6,174 bases of DNA from an uncultured Alphaproteobacteria bacterium (GTDB taxonomy: Bacteria > Pseudomonadota > Alphaproteobacteria > Rhizobiales > Aestuariivirgaceae), in NCBI GenBank assembly GCA_937868035.1, contig CALMLK010000276.1, forward strand, positions 1-6,174, given 5' to 3'. A program made the translations under genes and the position numbers. This document shows, piece by piece, positions 4,570-6,174 of this stretch (its first letter is position 1; every line of letters begins with the position of its first letter). The notes under the pieces were generated by a model. It was given only the letters and a program-made list of their open reading frames with translations. It ran no database searches and was not told the origin of the DNA.

Positions 4570-4943
4570 ACGCCGTCCACGAACTGCGCTTCGCCGTCGC
4601 CTGGCCACGGCGGCATGGTCACGCCGATGATGTCGAGTGACGTGTCGCCGTCGCAGCGAAATTGAAAGGCGGTGCCGACGGCAATGGTGAGGGAGAGGCC
4701 GGGCTCAAGGTGGATGATCGACTCATCACTGCCCGACTTCCGCCAGATGCGGCCACGGCCAGCGCTCACGTACCAGACTTCATCGACAGTGCGATGGACA
4801 ATGGCCTTGGCCACCTGCCCCGGCGCAAGGCGGAAATGCGCCATGGAGCCCCGGACCGTTGCAGAGAGAAGCCGCACTTCCGAGCCGTCGGGTGCGATGA
4901 CGTCCGGCGTGTCCGGCAACTTGCGATCGCCTGACGCGATCAC
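4563..4943 (-). CDS. Small single-domain cupin protein
   Basis: This is a 126-residue protein made mostly of one cupin beta-barrel. The first conserved motif is recognisable in the block beginning APGQVAKAIVHRTVDEVWYV (40-59) and ending SAGRGRIWR: His50 and Glu55 remain, but the usual H-x-H is H-R-T. The second motif is poorly conserved (about 81-110, PGLSLTIAVGTAFQFRCDGD then SLDIIGVTMPPWPGD), with no clear metal-binding histidine, so catalysis is uncertain; a binding or isomerase role is possible. The GTG at 4943 was chosen because it overlaps the SDR stop codon (GTGA, four bases), a normal translational coupling; no ATG lies near, and the next in-frame Met (residue 34) falls inside the fold. 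The two genes form an operon, so the cupin probably acts on the same small-molecule pathway as the SDR enzyme. The substrate cannot be inferred. Confidence 0.8.
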   Translation of the reverse strand: MIASGDRKLPDTPDVIAPDGSEVRLLSATVRGSMAHFRLAPGQVAKAIVHRTVDEVWYVSAGRGRIWRKSGSDESIIHLEPGLSLTIAVGTAFQFRCDGDTSLDIIGVTMPPWPGDGEAQFVDGVW

Positions 4944-5686
4944 GGCATCAATTGTCCGCCGTTCACTTCGATCACCTGGCCGGTGACGTAGCCGGAGGCC
5001 TTGCCGCTGGCGAGATAGAGGAACGTGCCGGCGCAATCCTCCGCCGTTCCGAGGCGCTGCATGGGAATGGTCTTGGCGGTTGCGGCCAATTTCTCCGCGC
5101 TGGAATAGCGGCTGTGGAAGGCGGTGTAGATCGTGCCCGGCGACACCGCGTTGACGCGAATGCCATGGCCCACCAGTTCCTTCGCAATGGTCTTGGTGAA
5201 GGACGAAACGAAGCCCTTCGCGCCCGCATAGATGCTGCCACCCGCGCTGGAGCCCTGCCGCGCGGCGATAGACGTGACATTGATGATGGTGCCGTCCTTC
5301 TGCTTGATCATCTCGTTGGCCGCGAGGCGGCTGCAATGGACGAGCTGGCGGCAGTTCACATCGAACACCTTGTCGATGAAATCATCGGTGAGATCGGCAA
5401 GGGCGGTGCGCGCCACCAGCGTGCCGGCGTTGTTGACCAGGACATCAATGCGGCCGAACTGCTTCAACGCTTCGGCCATCAAGGCGTCAGGGCCACCCTT
5501 CTGAGTCAGGTCGAGCTTGATGGTCTTGATGCCTGCTGCCTCGACAGCTTTGAGTTCGTCGCCACCGGCGTGGTAATGCGCCAGCACGCGGGCGCCCGCG
5601 GCTGCAAAGGCAAGCGACACGGCGCCGCCAATACCTGTGACGCCGCCCGTCACCACAACGGCCTTGCCCTTCAGATCATCAAACAT
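4940..5686 (-). CDS. SDR family (classical) NAD(P)-dependent oxidoreductase
   Basis: This is a 248-residue classical short-chain dehydrogenase/reductase. It has the nucleotide-binding TGGVTGIG (13-20), NNAG (85-88), Asn111, Ser139 in INVTSI, and the catalytic YAGAK (Tyr153, Lys157), followed by IRVNAVSPGTIYT (177-189) and the C-terminal GYVTGQVIEVNGGQ. All catalytic residues are in place, so it should be an active cytoplasmic enzyme oxidising an alcohol or reducing a ketone. The end of the second strand (LAHYHAG) lacks the acidic residue typical of strict NAD users, which hints at NADP but does not prove it. The ATG at 5686 has CGGAG (GGAG at 5693-5696) six bases upstream. It overlaps the cupin gene by four bases and starts 28 bases downstream of the tRNA-Glu 3' end. 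Resemblance to FabG and sugar dehydrogenases is general; substrate unknown. Confidence 0.92.
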   Translation of the reverse strand: MFDDLKGKAVVVTGGVTGIGGAVSLAFAAAGARVLAHYHAGGDELKAVEAAGIKTIKLDLTQKGGPDALMAEALKQFGRIDVLVNNAGTLVARTALADLTDDFIDKVFDVNCRQLVHCSRLAANEMIKQKDGTIINVTSIAARQGSSAGGSIYAGAKGFVSSFTKTIAKELVGHGIRVNAVSPGTIYTAFHSRYSSAEKLAATAKTIPMQRLGTAEDCAGTFLYLASGKASGYVTGQVIEVNGGQLMP

Positions 5687-5714
5687 GGAAAGCTCCGCGG
5701 ATACGGGAGAAAAG

Positions 5715-5789
5715 TGGCGCGCCCTACGGGAGTCGAACCCGTCTTTGCAACGTGAAAGGCTGCCGTCCTAACCGATAGACGAAGGGCGC
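5715..5789 (-). tRNA. tRNA-Glu (anticodon TTC)
   Basis: The - strand forms a cloverleaf. The acceptor GCGCCCT pairs with AGGGCGC, the D stem is GTCT/GGAC, the anticodon stem is GCAGC/GTTGC with loop CTTTCAC (anticodon TTC), and the T arm is ACGGG-TTCGACT-CCCGT. Discriminator G and an encoded CCA end the gene (5715-5717). It lies between recJ and the SDR gene on the same strand and has its own good promoter upstream. Confidence 0.97.
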
Positions 5790-5803
5790 ACTGGGATGCC
5801 AGA

Positions 5804-5819
5804 CGGTGACAAATCACCG
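5804..5819 (-). other. Hairpin in the tRNA-Glu leader
   Basis: CGGTGA-CAAA-TCACCG is a perfect 6-bp stem with a 4-base loop. It lies in the predicted 5' leader of the tRNA-Glu precursor, 14 bases before the mature end. There is no T-run, so it is not a terminator for recJ. It may help fold or process the precursor. Confidence 0.5.
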
Positions 5820-5830
5820 AAGGCCGCCGC

Positions 5831-5859
5831 TCTATAGGTGGCGAAATCCGGCTTGGCAA
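5831..5859 (-). promoter_or_regulatory. Sigma70-type promoter for tRNA-Glu
   Basis: On the - strand TTGCCA (5854-5859, 5 of 6 matches) and TATAGA (5831-5836, 4 of 6) have a 17-base spacer (5837-5853). Transcription would start near 5824, about 35 bases before the mature tRNA. It lies in the gap just after the recJ stop. A small CTTGG/CCAAG inverted repeat (5852-5856, 5863-5867) overlaps the -35. Confidence 0.65.
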
Positions 5860-5875
5860 GCACCAAGACACAACT

Positions 5876-6174
5876 TCAGCGAACGGGCGCGGCATCCTCG
5901 ATCTGGAGGCTGGGAACGCGCTTCGCCCCCCATTCATCTGCCACCAGCCGCCCGGCGATGTGGAGCGGAAACTGGCGCTCCGAAAGCAGCAATTCCCCCA
6001 GTTCCGTGCCCATGGCGCGGAAGGCGATGGCCTTGATGCGCGTGCCGTCGGCGGCCACCACGGTGCAGCGGACGTGATCGCTCCCCGCCGTATCCGCGTA
6101 GATGACGCGGTGCGCCGGGAAGACGAACATGGGTGACGGGTGGCCCGAGCCATAGGGCCCCGCCTGCTCCAGCA
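5876..6174 (-). CDS. recJ: Single-stranded-DNA-specific exonuclease RecJ, C-terminal part (5' end outside window)
   Basis: The last 98 residues of a protein read in from the right edge; full RecJ is about 560-620 residues. RecJ is the cytoplasmic 5'-to-3' single-strand DNA exonuclease used in recombination (RecF pathway), base excision and mismatch repair. The visible part is the C-terminal OB-fold-like region: GPYGSGHPSP (matching the family's P-F/Y-G-x-G-N/H-P-x-P motif), MFVFPAHRVIYAD, DHVRCTVVAADGTRIKAIAF (38-57), FPLHIAGRLVADEWGAKRVP and a terminal LQIEDAAPVR. The catalytic DHH and DHHA1 motifs lie outside the window and cannot be checked. The ATG at 6130 is internal. tRNA-Glu follows on the same strand after 86 bases. 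The assignment rests on C-terminal motifs alone but these are distinctive. Confidence 0.87.
   Translation of the reverse strand, partial: LEQAGPYGSGHPSPMFVFPAHRVIYADTAGSDHVRCTVVAADGTRIKAIAFRAMGTELGELLLSERQFPLHIAGRLVADEWGAKRVPSLQIEDAAPVR

Noticed and set aside
4944..5336. N-terminal extension of the cupin frame over the SDR gene
   Set aside because: It overlaps the intact SDR coding region and has no recognisable domain; the GTG at 4943 gives a normal coupled start.
4952..5755. 267-codon + strand open frame ending in ARPTGVEPVFAT
   Set aside because: It is antisense to the SDR gene, which has full catalytic motifs, and its end is the antisense of tRNA-Glu.
5804..5819. Terminator for recJ
   Set aside because: The hairpin is perfect but has no T-run after it, and it lies downstream of a better-supported tRNA promoter.
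5671..6153. 160-codon - strand open frame over recJ and tRNA-Glu
   Set aside because: It is in a different frame from the recJ C-terminus and runs through the tRNA.

Overview
This is a 6.2 kb chromosomal window with high GC and very tight gene packing. It comes from an alphaproteobacterium, most likely a Hyphomicrobiales (Rhizobiales)-type lineage. Three things point there: a bacterial homologue of the mitochondrial complex I subunit NDUFS4, a double cold-shock-domain protein followed by a DUF192 protein, and a RecJ C-terminus next to tRNA-Glu. I see no phage, insertion sequence, CRISPR array or other mobile DNA. Most of it is housekeeping.

Left part, + strand (1-2046): the C-terminal part of a trimethylamine methyltransferase (MttB)-superfamily protein enters from the left edge. 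A secreted CreA-family protein follows, and then, after a 211 bp regulatory gap, an OmpW-family outer membrane beta-barrel. The OmpW gap carries a perfect FNR/FixK-type box (TTGAT-N4-ATCAA), so this porin is probably controlled by oxygen. A strong hairpin with T-runs on both sides ends ompW and probably also the opposing transcripts.

Middle part, - strand (2118-3829): in transcription order it holds a double cold-shock-domain protein, an exported DUF192 protein, tRNA-Pro(TGG), an NDUFS4-like complex I accessory subunit and tRNA-Arg(TCT). All point the same way with gaps of 21-58 bases, so tRNA processing may cut one long mixed transcript. The 312 bp divergent gap upstream of the cold-shock gene (3830-4141) holds a plausible promoter and a set of mutually exclusive inverted repeats that could form a terminator/antiterminator pair on the - strand.

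Right part (4142-6174): gloA (glyoxalase I, + strand) converges on a - strand pair, an SDR oxidoreductase and a small cupin, translationally coupled by a 4-base overlap. The two convergent stop codons are one base apart inside a perfect palindrome. Upstream on the - strand lie tRNA-Glu(TTC), with a good sigma70-type promoter, and the 3' end of recJ, which runs off the right edge.

No clearly new multi-gene system is visible. The best leads are the candidate attenuator upstream of the cold-shock gene, the repeat-rich FNR-type control region of ompW, and the SDR-cupin pair of unknown substrate.
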